Notes: generated by a model from the letters alone, not told the origin. 64,000 bases of DNA from Bradyrhizobium sp. LMTR 3 (GCF_001693485.1 NZ_MAXC01000012.1:682001-746000); one strand, 5' to 3'. Positions 18,339-28,110 are shown, numbered from the stretch's first letter. Program-made: numbers and translations.

Positions 18339-19355
18339 TCAGCGGACATCGCTCGACGTCTTCAGCAGCGCAATGTTGCCCGTCCGCGGCTTGAGACGCA
18401 TGATGCGCTTCAGTGCCGCCTTCCCGTGTTCGCTGCTGTAGGTGGCCACGGCCAGCGCCAGCACGACCCCGATGATGATGCGCTGCCAATAGGGGTTGAT
18501 GCCAAGCAGGTTGAAGGCATTCGACATCATGGCGATGATCATCGCGCCGCAGAACGTGCCCAGCACCGTGCCGGCGCCGCCAGCGAGCGACATGCCGCCG
18601 ATCGCCGCTGCGGCGATGGCGTCGAGCTCCCAGCCTACGCCCGTGCGCACCGCCTCGCCTGACTGCATGCGCGCCGCAAGGATCAGGCCCGCGAAGGCGG
18701 CCAGAAATCCGCTTACCGCGTAGGTGATGATGCGGATGCGATCAAGGTTGACGCCGGAGAGTCGGGCAGCCTCCTCGTTGCCGCCAACCTGATAGATCTG
18801 CCGGCCGGTGCGCGTATAGTTGAGGACAAGGCCGGCAAGCAGGCTGGCACCGACGAACAGCACCATCGGCACAGGCAGGCCGAAGATCATGCCGTCCGAA
18901 AGCTCAAAGTAGACGCTGGGCAGCGTGCCGAAGATCGGACGGGAGTGCGAATAGGCCATTGCCAGGCCGCGCACGATCGCCATGGTGCTGAGCGTCACGA
19001 TGATTGGCTGGAATCTAAACTTGGTGACGAGCACGCCGTTGCAGATTCCGACCGCGATACCGGCTAGCAGTGCGACGTGGATGCCGACGATCGGCGGAAG
19101 CGTCGAGGACAGCCCGGTGAGCAGCACGGACGATAGGGCCACCGTCGAGCCGACAGAAAGATCGATGCCGCGCGCCAAGATGACGAAGGACATGCCAAGC
19201 GCCACGAATCCCGCGATCGACGCCTGGCGAACGATGTTGAGGAGGTTGCCTGGCGCGATGAAGCCCGCACTAAACCAGGTGAAGATGAGGCCGAGCAGCA
19301 TCAGGACGAAGATGATCGGATTTCGACGAAAGATGTTGATGACTGCCGTACCCAT
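18339..19355 (-). CDS. Ribose-type ABC transporter permease (second copy)
   Basis: A 338-residue inner-membrane permease of the RbsC/BPD_transp_2 family. About eight to ten hydrophobic segments are visible, with the conserved GMSFVILARGIDLSVGSTVAL near residues 54-74 and IAAAAIGGMSLAGGAGTVLG near 246-265. It begins 3 nt after the stop of the TPR protein gene and reads in the same direction as the other transporter genes. With the other permease it could form a heterodimeric channel, as in some ribose-family systems. Confidence 0.92.
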   Translation of the reverse strand: MGTAVINIFRRNPIIFVLMLLGLIFTWFSAGFIAPGNLLNIVRQASIAGFVALGMSFVILARGIDLSVGSTVALSSVLLTGLSSTLPPIVGIHVALLAGIAVGICNGVLVTKFRFQPIIVTLSTMAIVRGLAMAYSHSRPIFGTLPSVYFELSDGMIFGLPVPMVLFVGASLLAGLVLNYTRTGRQIYQVGGNEEAARLSGVNLDRIRIITYAVSGFLAAFAGLILAARMQSGEAVRTGVGWELDAIAAAAIGGMSLAGGAGTVLGTFCGAMIIAMMSNAFNLLGINPYWQRIIIGVVLALAVATYSSEHGKAALKRIMRLKPRTGNIALLKTSSDVR

Positions 19356-19358
19356 GGC

Positions 19359-20285
19359 TCACTCCACGGTGATCTCGCGGGACAGGCCCAGCTCGGTAAT
19401 GTTGAAGTTGCTTTCTAAGTCGAGATCGAAGGTGTACTTGCCGGCTTTCTTTGCGTTGAAGATCGCCTTCACTTCCAGCGGCTGGTCAATGCTGGGATAG
19501 CTCCAGGCGCGCTTGCCCCAGTACTCGGTCGTCGATCGCGGCACCGGTGTGATCGAGACGACATTAAAACCCTTATAAAGGCCGAGCGTCGTCATAAGCG
19601 AGAAATCCGGCGTCTTGCCCTTGACGGGCTTCACCACGACGCGAATCTCCATATCCTCGCCGACGTTGGCGCGCTGGGGTACGACGAAGTCGGCATCGGC
19701 GATCGCGAAGGGGAAGTCGGCCGGCAGCTCCGCCGCGCCCCCACCGCTGCCCGCCTGTACCTGCTCGAGGTAGATGCTGCCCTCGCGCACGGCGCTGCTG
19801 TCCGGGTACTGTTTCTTAAGCGACGCGAACACTTCCTGGAATTTCTCATTGTCACCCGCATCCCGGTAGAGGCCGGACATCTTCTCGAGAACCGTGTAGC
19901 GGTACTTCTTGAAATTTGGGTCGTCGCCGAACTCGGCGATTAGCTCCGTATAGTGCTCCAGCGCGTCCTGCGGGCGGCCTAAGCCGATGCTCGAGTTCGC
20001 GATGCCGATGCGCGACAGGATGGCGTATTCCGACGCCGGGAAGCGCTCGATGACCTGCTTGTAGAGCGTGATGGCGCGAGCATAGACGCGCGTCAGCTCG
20101 AGGTTGTTGGCTTCGGTGTACGGCCCCTTCGCCAGGTCGACCGTAAAAAGGTCCGGCGCCGTGTAGTATAGCCCTGCGTTGACGCCGCCGAGCATGATGA
20201 CGGGCGTCAGCACCCAGGCCAGCACGCGACGTCCGCTGTTGGAAGCCGGCTTGTGGTAGAGGGGGACATCAATTGACTGTGTCAT
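19359..20285 (-). CDS. Membrane-anchored TPR protein inside the ABC operon
   Basis: The frame is open further upstream, but the ATG at 20285 overlaps the stop of the upstream permease (ATGA, 20282-20285), giving 308 residues. A single hydrophobic segment lies near residues 19-42 (VLAWVLTPVIMLGGVNAGLYY). Then come tetratricopeptide-like helices at about 60-170 (YARAITLYKQVIERFPASEY and GRPQDALEHYTELIAEFGDD). The final 120 residues are beta-rich, perhaps Ig-like. The topology suggests a periplasmic body with one anchor. A TPR protein between two sugar permeases is not part of the textbook Rbs system, so its role (assembly, substrate capture, regulation) is open. Confidence 0.75.
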   Translation of the reverse strand: MTQSIDVPLYHKPASNSGRRVLAWVLTPVIMLGGVNAGLYYTAPDLFTVDLAKGPYTEANNLELTRVYARAITLYKQVIERFPASEYAILSRIGIANSSIGLGRPQDALEHYTELIAEFGDDPNFKKYRYTVLEKMSGLYRDAGDNEKFQEVFASLKKQYPDSSAVREGSIYLEQVQAGSGGGAAELPADFPFAIADADFVVPQRANVGEDMEIRVVVKPVKGKTPDFSLMTTLGLYKGFNVVSITPVPRSTTEYWGKRAWSYPSIDQPLEVKAIFNAKKAGKYTFDLDLESNFNITELGLSREITVE

Positions 20286-21274
20286 GACTTCTCTCCGTTG
20301 ACCGCGCTGCTTGTGCGGAACGTCGAGCGGAAGACGGCGAGCTCGTCGCTGATCATCTGCATACCGACGGCGATCAGGATGATGCTGCCCTTGGCGACCT
20401 GCTGCCATTCGGGCTCGACGCCGATCAGGTTGAACAAGTTGGAGACGATACTGATCATCAGCGCGCCGATGACCGCGCCCCAGACCGAGCCCTTACCACC
20501 CATGAGCGACGTGCCGCCGATCACCACGGCCGCGATCGCGTCCAGCTCCCAGAACACGCCAGCTTGGCCGGGCTCGCCGGAGCCCATGCGGGAGGTGAGC
20601 ACCAACCCCGCGACGCCTGCCAGCAGGGCCGAGTAGATATAGGCCGCGACTTTGACACGATTGACGGGCACCCCGGAGAGCCGCGCCGCCGTCTCGTTTG
20701 CGCCGATGGCGTAGATCTGGCGACCGATCACGCGCCATTTCAGCAGGTACCAGGTGATGATGGCGATGGCGCCGAAAAGCAACGCGGGCACCGGCACGCC
20801 CATCATCCACCCGCGGGATAGATAGAGGAACTCCTCGGAATAATTGGCGTAGACCGGCTGACCTTTGGTGAACACTAGGCCGGCGCCGCGGACGATCGTC
20901 ATCGTGACGAGCGTTGCCACGAAGGGCTGCAGGCCGGCAAGGGTCACCAGCCAGCCGTTGCTGAGGCCGACCAGCACGGCAAGCAGCAGCGGCAGGCCGA
21001 TGAAGGTGAGTACGGAGGCATTGCCGACCCATGCGCTCGCGGCGACCGCGCCGCTCAGCGCGACGATCGAGCCGACTGACAGGTCGATGCCGCCCGAGAG
21101 GATGACAACGTTCATCCCGATGGCGACGATGCCGATCAACGAGGCCGCTCGGACGACGTTGAGTAGGTTCTCGCTGGTCCAGAAGTGGGGCGAAACCAGG
21201 CCGGCAGCGACTAAAACGACGATCAGAACGACGAGATTGCTGTTCAGCAGCATCCGCTTGGCATCAGCAATCAT
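20282..21274 (-). CDS. Ribose-type ABC transporter permease (first copy)
   Basis: A 330-residue RbsC-family permease with the same landmarks as its partner: IGMNVVILSGGIDLSVGSIVAL near residues 56-77 and IAAVVIGGTSLMGGKGSVWG further on. It overlaps the ATPase stop by 4 nt (ATGA at 21271-21274) and overlaps the TPR gene by 4 nt, so the genes are tightly coupled. It resembles the second permease throughout but is clearly distinct, consistent with an old duplication. Confidence 0.92.
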   Translation of the reverse strand: MIADAKRMLLNSNLVVLIVVLVAAGLVSPHFWTSENLLNVVRAASLIGIVAIGMNVVILSGGIDLSVGSIVALSGAVAASAWVGNASVLTFIGLPLLLAVLVGLSNGWLVTLAGLQPFVATLVTMTIVRGAGLVFTKGQPVYANYSEEFLYLSRGWMMGVPVPALLFGAIAIITWYLLKWRVIGRQIYAIGANETAARLSGVPVNRVKVAAYIYSALLAGVAGLVLTSRMGSGEPGQAGVFWELDAIAAVVIGGTSLMGGKGSVWGAVIGALMISIVSNLFNLIGVEPEWQQVAKGSIILIAVGMQMISDELAVFRSTFRTSSAVNGEKS

Positions 21275-22860
21275 GACCGAACTGCCTCTAGTCTTGAGTC
21301 ATTGTGATTCGGTGTGTGGCCGGCCGTCTTACCCATGATGCTCAGCATGATGGCGTTGAGATCGAAGTCGGCACGCTCGAAGGTCCGGATGATACGGCCG
21401 AGATGCATGCAAGCGATGGTGTCGCAGACGCGCAGCAACTCGTTGATCGCCGACGAAATGACGATGACCGAGGCTCCCTTTTCGGTGAGCTGCCAGATCA
21501 GATCGAAGATCGACTCCTTGGCGCCGATGTCGATACCGCGGGTCGGCTCATCGAGCAGGTAGATGTCGGCGCTGGCGCCGACGAGCTTGGCCAGCACCAC
21601 CTTCTGCTGGTTGCCGCCGCTCAGGTTTCCGACCAGCTGGTCGAGGCTTGCCATCTTGACATTGAGCTGACGGCTCAGCTCGCCGGCACGGCGGCGCTCC
21701 GCACCGAGTCGCAGGCCGAGCATACCGGCGTACTGACCGAGCGAGGGCAGCGTGATGTTTTGGCCGATCGGCAGGGAGAGGATCAGGCCCTCGCTCTTAC
21801 GATCCTCGGGCGCCAGGCCAACCCCTGCATCAAGCGCGGCGCGCGGCGAGGCGAACATGCCGACCTTGCCCTTGATCTGCATCTCGCCGCTGTCGACACG
21901 ATCGGCACCGAAGATCGCGCGCACCAACTCGGTGCGGCCCGCCCCCATGAGTCCTGCAATGCCCAGTATCTCGCCGCGGCGCAGGCGCAAGTTGATACCC
22001 TGGAGGTCCGGCGATCGACGCAGATCCTTGATGGACAGCACGACCTCGTTCTCGCGGACCGCGCTGGACGAACGCTGCTGCACCTCGCTGATCGCGTGGC
22101 CGAGCATCATGGTGACAAGCTTATCCTCGGTTAGGCTCGTGATCATCGCTTGGCCGACATAGGAGCCGTCGCGCAGTACCACGGCCCGGTCGCAGATCTC
22201 GAAGATCTCGTGCAGGTGGTGGGTGATAAAGATGATCGCTATGCCTTCTGACTTGAGCTCGCGGACGATGCGGAAGAGATTGTCAACCTCCTCCTTAGCG
22301 AGCGATGCGGTCGGCTCGTCCATGATGATGAGGCGCGAACGGTGGATCAGCGACTTGGCGATCTCGATGAGCTGGAGCTCGGCGACGCTGAGTTCCTTCG
22401 CAGTAGTGTCAACCGACGCAGGGAAGCCGAGGCGGGCAAGGATGCGCTGAGCTTCTCGCCGCATGCCGTCCCAGTCGAGCAGGCCGAAGCGGCCGCGACG
22501 CAAGTCGCTCAGGAAGACGTTCTCGAGCACGGTCAGCGCGGGCGCGATCATCAACTCCTGATAGATCGTCGAAATCCCGCGCGATCGCGCCTCCTGAGGC
22601 GTCGACAGCCGCACCGGTTCGCCGTCAATCCGGAGCTCGCCCCCGCTCGGCTCCACGGCACCGGACAGGATCTTCATCAGGGTCGACTTGCCAGCGCCGT
22701 TCTCGCCAACCACGGCGAGAGTCTCGCCAGGATGGACGTCGAGGTCGACGCCGCGCAGCGCCTTCACGCCGCGATAGGATTTCGTGATGCCCCTGGCCTG
22801 GATGAATACAGGCTTGGGCACGTTTCGTTCACGGGGGCGATCAATTGACGCAACTGTCAT
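21271..22860 (-). CDS. Ribose-type ABC transporter ATP-binding protein (RbsA-like)
   Basis: A 529-residue tandem ATPase; the start at 22860 (MTVASIDRPRERN) is preferred over an ATG 54 codons upstream, because the family normally begins shortly before the first ATPase domain. Domain 1 has Walker A GENGAGKST, signature LSVAELQLIEIAKS and Walker B LIIMDEPTASL. Domain 2 starts near residue 280 with the degenerate Walker A (GLMGAGRTE) usual in RbsA, then LSGGNQQKVVLAK and IYLLDEPTRGID. It energises import of a monosaccharide or similar small polyol. It follows the binding-protein gene by about 175 nt. Confidence 0.93.
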   Translation of the reverse strand: MTVASIDRPRERNVPKPVFIQARGITKSYRGVKALRGVDLDVHPGETLAVVGENGAGKSTLMKILSGAVEPSGGELRIDGEPVRLSTPQEARSRGISTIYQELMIAPALTVLENVFLSDLRRGRFGLLDWDGMRREAQRILARLGFPASVDTTAKELSVAELQLIEIAKSLIHRSRLIIMDEPTASLAKEEVDNLFRIVRELKSEGIAIIFITHHLHEIFEICDRAVVLRDGSYVGQAMITSLTEDKLVTMMLGHAISEVQQRSSSAVRENEVVLSIKDLRRSPDLQGINLRLRRGEILGIAGLMGAGRTELVRAIFGADRVDSGEMQIKGKVGMFASPRAALDAGVGLAPEDRKSEGLILSLPIGQNITLPSLGQYAGMLGLRLGAERRRAGELSRQLNVKMASLDQLVGNLSGGNQQKVVLAKLVGASADIYLLDEPTRGIDIGAKESIFDLIWQLTEKGASVIVISSAINELLRVCDTIACMHLGRIIRTFERADFDLNAIMLSIMGKTAGHTPNHNDSRLEAVRS

Positions 22861-23034
22861 TGAGGATGCCTCACTCGGCGATGGGAGCAATGCCACCAAA
22901 CGACCACTCGGGCTAGCAGGCGGACGAACCAAGCACTGCGCGCCGCGTGAATAGCCCATGTCTATTGAAGTAACGAGCCCGGCGGAGATGAGACCGTGGG
23001 GCGTAACCCACGATCTGGCCACTCTCGGCGACTC

Positions 23035-24009
23035 TTAGCGGACGTACTGGAGGTCCGCCTTGTAATACTCGTCGACATTTTCCCGCGTGATGACTGGCGT
23101 CTCGGTGATGATGCGCTTCGGCACGGGCTCACCCTTCAGCACGCGGATGGCCATATCGACTCCGATGGAACCACCGGTCGCATAGATCGCGGTGGCCTGC
23201 AGCCATCCTTCCTTGATCGCTTGAAAGGCTTCACGTTGGCCGTCCACGCCGATCAGAAAGACCTCGCCTGGCTTGAAGCCGGCCTCCTTGAGCACGTTGA
23301 TCGCGCCAAGAATCATGGGATCGTTGTGAGCATAGATAGCCCGGAACTGACCACGGTAGCGCGTGAGCCAATCTTCGACGATGGGAATGGCCGGCGCCAG
23401 ATCGTAATTGGCGGGCTGTCCGTCGAGACGCTTGATGCCCTTGTTGCCGGTGAGGACAGACGTGAAGCCCTCATGGCGCTGGATCGTGGGCGTAGCGCCC
23501 GGGACGCCCTCAAGCTCCAGATAATTCCAAGTCTCGCCAAGCTTGCCTTTGGCGTACTTGCCGAGCTCTTCGCCGATATGAAGATTGTTGCCGCCAATGA
23601 AGACATTGTAGTCGTCTCCGACCACCTCGCGATCGAGGACGATAAGCGGAATGTCTGCTTTCTTTATCGCCTGGACGGCAGGCGCCAATGCCCGCGCCTC
23701 GCGTGGGCTCATCATTATCAGATTGACCTTGCGCGAGATCAGATCCTCGATATCCGCGATTTGTTTCTCGTTGGTCCCCTTCCCGTCCGTGAAGATGAAC
23801 TCCTTGATGAGCTCAGGGTACTTTTTGGCCCGCGCCTCCGCGCTGGTCACCATGAAGGCACGCCAAGGATGTCCCATCGTGTCTTGCGAGAAGCCGATGG
23901 TCCACGGGGGTGGGCCGAACGGGTTCTGCCGCACATTCGCGGCGGCGGCGCTGCCCGTCATCGCGAGCGCTGCGGCGCCCATGAATAGACTGAACTGACG
24001 TCTGTTCAT
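23035..24009 (-). CDS. Periplasmic sugar-binding protein (RbsB-like)
   Basis: The start at 24009 (MNRRQFSLFMGAAALAM) has AGGGAGG at proper spacing. The N-terminus is a Tat-type signal (RRQFSLF) followed by a hydrophobic stretch and an Ala-rich cleavage site near residue 24. The 324-residue body is a type I periplasmic-binding fold. WTIGFSQDTMGHPWRAFM opens lobe 1, DIPLIVLDREVVGDDYNVFI is in the hinge region and VFLIGVDGQREAFQAIKEG is in lobe 2, all typical of the Peripla_BP_4 ribose/xylose group. First gene of the minus-strand transporter operon, divergent from the GMC oxidoreductase. Confidence 0.92.
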   Translation of the reverse strand: MNRRQFSLFMGAAALAMTGSAAAANVRQNPFGPPPWTIGFSQDTMGHPWRAFMVTSAEARAKKYPELIKEFIFTDGKGTNEKQIADIEDLISRKVNLIMMSPREARALAPAVQAIKKADIPLIVLDREVVGDDYNVFIGGNNLHIGEELGKYAKGKLGETWNYLELEGVPGATPTIQRHEGFTSVLTGNKGIKRLDGQPANYDLAPAIPIVEDWLTRYRGQFRAIYAHNDPMILGAINVLKEAGFKPGEVFLIGVDGQREAFQAIKEGWLQATAIYATGGSIGVDMAIRVLKGEPVPKRIITETPVITRENVDEYYKADLQYVR

Positions 24010-24161
24010 CTCCAACATCCTCCCTGGGGCCTGACCGGCCGTTTTCAAAAGAGATCTTCCAGCGGCCGCTGAGGCCGAACCGGAAGCCCGCTCTCTCGCC
24101 GGCAGCCTCCCCGCTGACCAGCTGCCCCATGATGGTTAGCTCTGCCCCGCTGTCAAGCGCA

Positions 24162-24172
24162 TTTTAGTAAAA
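24162..24172 (+). promoter_or_regulatory. Candidate LacI-family operator, site 1
   Basis: TTTTAGTAAAA lies between the divergent transporter and GMC genes, about 150 nt before the binding-protein start. The same 11 bases occur on the other strand at 24291-24301. Flanks also match (GCATTTTAG against GCATTTTTAG). Confidence 0.55.
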
Positions 24173-24290
24173 TACCGCCATAAAACTCGATCTATCAGTT
24201 CTCAGCCCCTGAAATGATCGCGATATAGGTCCTTTCATCACCTAAAATTCGCCCATCGCCACACTGGGTGCAGAAAACTAGCTTGAATGC

Positions 24291-24301
24291 TTTTACTAAA
24301 A
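24291..24301 (-). promoter_or_regulatory. Candidate LacI-family operator, site 2
   Basis: TTTTACTAAAA on the plus strand is the exact reverse complement of the site at 24162-24172, with its start 129 bp away. It lies about 75 nt before the GMC start. Two copies flanking a divergent promoter suit binding and looping by the LacI regulator encoded just downstream at 25971. Confidence 0.55.
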
Positions 24302-24376
24302 ATGCCAGCATTTTACGTCATTTCATTAGCGCGCTGGGCGCGCGGGCGCCCGGCGCGCGCATCTCGGAGGACCGAA

Positions 24377-25969
24377 ATGTATGACTACGTGATCGTTGGG
24401 GCCGGCTCGGCCGGGTGCGTTCTCGCCTACCGCTTGACAGCTGATCCGGCGATCAAGGTCCTTCTGCTCGAGGCGGGGGGCCCCGATCGGGATCCGATGA
24501 TCCACATTCCCGGCGGCTTCGCTAAGCTGCAGAAGCCGAGCGTGAACTGGTGCTTCTCCACTGTCCCGCAGAAGCACCTCGACAACCGCCGTCTGTGGTT
24601 CCCGTTGGGCAAAACCCTCGGCGGATCGAGTTCAATTAACGGCATGATCTACATCCGCGGTCAGAAGGAGGACTACGATTCTTGGGCCCAGGATGGCAAT
24701 TCCGGCTGGTCGTATGAGAACGTGCTGCCTTACTTCAAGCGAGCGGAGAGCAACCAGAAGTTCGCGGATCGCTACCACGGGAGCGATGGGCCGCTTCGCG
24801 TCAGCGACCAGCGCTCGCCTAATCCGCTGGCATGGGCCTATGTGCGCGCCGCCCAACAGGCCGGGCACCCGTTTAATCCGGACTTCAATGGCGACACGCA
24901 GCTCGGCACCAACCTCTATCAGGTGACCCAGTATGATGGGCGTCGGGCGAGCACCGCCGTCTGCTATCTTCGGCCGGCGATGAGGCGGCCCAACCTCACC
25001 GTCCTCACGCACGCGATGACGCGCAGGCTAATTGTCGAACGCAATCGGGTCGTGGGCGTAGAGTACAGCCGCCGCGGGAGGGCTCAAACCGCGTACTGCG
25101 GCCGCGAGGTACTGCTCAGCGCTGGCGCGATCGGTTCGCCGAAGATTTTGCTGCTTTCCGGGATCGGGCCCGCGGACGAACTGAAGGCGCTTGGCATCAC
25201 GCCATTGCACGACCTGCCGGGAGTGGGCCGCAACTACCAGGACCACCTCAATTCGTACTTGGTCTGCGATCTCAAGGAGCCGATTTCTTATGACAGGCAG
25301 CATGAGTTCCCGCGCAACATCAAGCATGGCATCCAGTACTTCCTCTATCGGACCGGCGCGCCGACTTCGCCCGTCGCAGAGGCCGGTTGCTTCATCAGCG
25401 TCGACGGCGGACGCGCTGACATACAGACCCATGTGCTGCCCGCCTATGTGGTCAACGCGGCGCGGACCCGCCTGGAAGGGCATGGGCTCACGATCAACTC
25501 CTGCGCCATGCGGCCGAAGAGCCGCGGCACGGTGAAGCTCGCCTCGGCCAATCCGGAGGACGCTCCCCTGATCGACCCGAACTACCTTGACCACGAGTAC
25601 GACCGCCGGATATCGCTGGAGAGCATTCGCCGCATCCGGGAGATCCTCGCACAGCCTGCGATCGCTAGATACATCAAGCGAGAACGTTTTCCGGGGACAG
25701 GAAAAAATTCCGACGAAGAGATCATCTCGTATGTTAGACAATATGCTTCCGTCGACTATCATCCCTCCGGCACGTGCCGGATGGGCACGGGATTGGACGC
25801 TGTGGTCGATCCAGAACTGCGCGTACACGGGATGGCCGGGATTCGCGTGATCGACAATTCGATCATGCCGTATCTGAACAGCGGCAACACTAACGCCCCT
25901 GCGATTATGATAGGCGAGAAGGGCGCAGCCTTGGTCCGCGGGGAGCAAATGCTGCACGGTGCCGCATAA
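24377..25969 (+). CDS. GMC-family FAD oxidoreductase (choline dehydrogenase-like) 1
   Basis: GGAGG about 8 nt upstream sets the start at 24377 (MYDYVIVGAGSAGCVLAYRL), giving 530 residues. The dinucleotide-binding GxGxxG is at the N-terminus, and the GMC signature 1 region is at FPLGKTLGGSSSINGMIYIRG. The C-terminal catalytic part has the active-site His in DYHPSGTCRMG and the conserved NSGNTNAPAIMIGEKGA. GMC enzymes oxidise alcohols or sugar hydroxyls to aldehydes or ketones. It is divergent from the sugar ABC operon and overlaps the following LacI frame, so it probably performs the first oxidation of the imported compound. It resembles the second GMC enzyme at 29637 but is clearly distinct. 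Confidence 0.93.
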   Translation: MYDYVIVGAGSAGCVLAYRLTADPAIKVLLLEAGGPDRDPMIHIPGGFAKLQKPSVNWCFSTVPQKHLDNRRLWFPLGKTLGGSSSINGMIYIRGQKEDYDSWAQDGNSGWSYENVLPYFKRAESNQKFADRYHGSDGPLRVSDQRSPNPLAWAYVRAAQQAGHPFNPDFNGDTQLGTNLYQVTQYDGRRASTAVCYLRPAMRRPNLTVLTHAMTRRLIVERNRVVGVEYSRRGRAQTAYCGREVLLSAGAIGSPKILLLSGIGPADELKALGITPLHDLPGVGRNYQDHLNSYLVCDLKEPISYDRQHEFPRNIKHGIQYFLYRTGAPTSPVAEAGCFISVDGGRADIQTHVLPAYVVNAARTRLEGHGLTINSCAMRPKSRGTVKLASANPEDAPLIDPNYLDHEYDRRISLESIRRIREILAQPAIARYIKRERFPGTGKNSDEEIISYVRQYASVDYHPSGTCRMGTGLDAVVDPELRVHGMAGIRVIDNSIMPYLNSGNTNAPAIMIGEKGAALVRGEQMLHGAA

Positions 25970-25970
25970 C

Positions 25971-27083
25971 ATGGATGTGCCGCAGCATCGGTCCACGGAC
26001 ATCACTGCCGGCGCCGAGGCGAAGTCGATGGTCAATTCCGAGATCCCTGGCAAGAGAGCGACGATCCACGACGTTGCAAGGGCGGCGAACGTCTCGCCGG
26101 CCACGGTGTCGCTCGTCGTGCACGATAAGGGACAGCTCTCCAAGCCGACCCGCGAGCGGGTGATGGAGGCGATCGACGCGGTCGGCTACGAGCCGCGGCG
26201 CATCGAGGGTCGCCCGCGTCGGAGGCGGCAGAGCATGTACTGCTTGGTCGTCGACGACATTCGCAACCCATATTTTCACGAGCTCTATAAGGGCATTACA
26301 GACGCCTTGGATCCGGCCGAGGCGATCGTCACTATCGCTTCCACGGAGGACCAGATCGAGCGGCAGACGCTCGTGCTCGACAACCTGGCACAGTCGTCCG
26401 TGGATGGCGTTATCGTCGTTCCCGCGTCGGGGGCGCAGCCCGAAGACCTGGAGAAGCTCGCCAACACCGACATCCCCCATCTTCTGGTTGTGCGCAACAT
26501 CGGTCACGGTGCCTTGGACTATATAGGCGGCAATCCGATGCTCGGCACGGTAATGGCAGCCGAGCACTTGATCGCGCTAGGGCACCGCCGAATTGCTTTC
26601 GTGGGCGGCTACGTCAACAACTTCGCTTTCCACGAGCGCTACGTCGGCTTCATCTCAACGATGATGAAGCACAACATTCCCGTCGAAGACGGCTTCATAG
26701 TCAATGGCGGGAGCACCAAGGCATTCGGACGCGAGGCCGCAAGCCGACTCCTGAACGGGCCGGACCGGCCGACCGCCTTCCTCGGCTACAACGACTTGGT
26801 CGCGATCGGCATCATGAACGCGATTTCCGACATGGGCCTTATGGTTGGCAAGGACATCGCCGTGGTCGGCTACGACGATATCCCCGAGGCGGCCGACCAG
26901 CCGGTAGCTCTGACAACAATCGCGACGCCGGCGTACCAACTCGGCAAGATCGTGGCCAATAGCCTCAGCCGGATGAGCATGGAGGCCGGCCGCTCTCCAA
27001 TCAACATCACCTTTCCGCCGACGCTAGTGAAGAGGGAGAGCTGCGGGGCGACCCGATATTGGAAGGACGGAAACGATCGCTAG
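25971..27083 (+). CDS. LacI-family transcriptional repressor 1
   Basis: About 370 residues. The N-terminal helix-turn-helix reads [20 protein letters not shown], followed by the hinge. The remaining 300 residues are the periplasmic-binding-like effector domain ([20 protein letters not shown] through [17 protein letters not shown]). The frame starts at a GTG (25959) inside the GMC gene; ATG 25971 and ATG 26028 are alternative starts and the choice is uncertain. Probably senses the imported sugar and represses the divergent transporter and GMC genes through the two TTTTAGTAAAA sites. The target assignment is inference from proximity. Confidence 0.88.
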   Translation: MDVPQHRSTDITAGAEAKSMVNSEIPGKRATIHDVARAANVSPATVSLVVHDKGQLSKPTRERVMEAIDAVGYEPRRIEGRPRRRRQSMYCLVVDDIRNPYFHELYKGITDALDPAEAIVTIASTEDQIERQTLVLDNLAQSSVDGVIVVPASGAQPEDLEKLANTDIPHLLVVRNIGHGALDYIGGNPMLGTVMAAEHLIALGHRRIAFVGGYVNNFAFHERYVGFISTMMKHNIPVEDGFIVNGGSTKAFGREAASRLLNGPDRPTAFLGYNDLVAIGIMNAISDMGLMVGKDIAVVGYDDIPEAADQPVALTTIATPAYQLGKIVANSLSRMSMEAGRSPINITFPPTLVKRESCGATRYWKDGNDR

Positions 27084-27142
27084 GCATCCCGATCACCTCT
27101 GCCTAGAGCATCCAGACAGCTTTCTTAGGGAAAGGCGAGAAG

Positions 27143-27690
27143 ATGACAGTTGAGCCGCACCCTTTCGGTGGCTGAACGAGCCGCCGCGCTGGAGGGTGAC
27201 GCCAAGGCGCTGTGCCTTTCGACGGCCAGCAAGACGGATTCTGTCAGACGACCTTCTACGGCTTGCGGCGCGACGACGGCCTGCCTTTCTGACGCCGTTG
27301 AGGGTGACTTCACCCCCGGCATTTACGAAGCGGTCTACGACGCTAAGCTGATGTTGCGGATCGATCTGACGACCTCGATCAGCGTCGAGTTTACAGACGG
27401 TATGATGCATTTCAAGCGCCGTCGTGACCCGCGGCATCTCCGACTGGTCGCTCACGCCGCTGCCGCAGATGAAGAGCGACGATTCGCTGAAGGTCAGGTT
27501 GATGCGGCATGACGATGCTGTGCGTATCGACGCGGCGAGGGTGATCGCAGCCGACCAGCTGGGCGGCAACATGTCGGTGACCGCCTCGGTTCGGCGAACA
27601 CGTCGGCCACGCCGCCATGGCATTGCAAGGGTCAACCGCCCGACCGCAGAGATCTTTATGACACATGCAGCGTCCTGCGGAGTTACCGCA
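27143..27690 (+). pseudogene. DUF1349 (concanavalin-like) gene, frameshifted
   Basis: Starting at an ATG after AAAGGCGAG, the plus strand reads MTVEPHPFGG and then a stop. Other frames continue DGFCQTTFYGLRRDDGLPF, VEGDFTPGIYEAVYDAKLML, RIDLTTSISVEFTDGMMHF and VVTRGISDWSLTPLPQ. In this order they reproduce the DUF1349 family, lectin-like beta-sandwich proteins often found with sugar catabolism genes. At least four frameshifts or stops occur, so it is dead. It lies 60 nt after the LacI gene and was probably the next gene of that operon. Confidence 0.75.
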
Positions 27691-28110
27691 GGCAAGCGCG
27701 ACGAAGCTCCGCGCTCAGCGGCAGCGCCTGCAGCGCGCGGCCAAGCGGCTGCTGCTCGTGTGGGGGCGGCCCTCCCCCTTCCCCGCCAAAGCCGAGGCGG
27801 TCGCTCAGGAGCCGCTGCGCCGCGGCAGGCCGCCTCCTCGCCGCGACCGACTCCTCAACCTCGTCGAGGCGAAAGACGTGATGCGCCGATCTTTCAGCTG
27901 GCGCGGCAGCCTAGGCAATCTCGATAGCGAGGATCGCAGGCCGATGGGCAACTTGCAGAGCGAAGCCATTCACAAAGTCGAAGACCTCGGGCGCCAAGGG
28001 CTAGATAGCCGCAGCTCAACTTGACGGCTGCGCTCAGTACAGAGAACAACTCCAGCTTGTGCGGGGCGAGGCGGCGCTGCGGGCTGCTAGGGAGATCGAC
28101 CTTGGCGCCC
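27691..28110. other. Gap with no supported gene
   Basis: About 420 nt, GC-rich. Frames in it (for example the overlapping ones near 27665-28024) are alanine/arginine-rich shadows without a recognised family. Confidence 0.35.

Noticed and set aside
21304..22134. 276-codon plus-strand frame inside the ATPase gene
   Set aside because: Antisense shadow of a GC-rich gene with clear ATPase motifs on the other strand.
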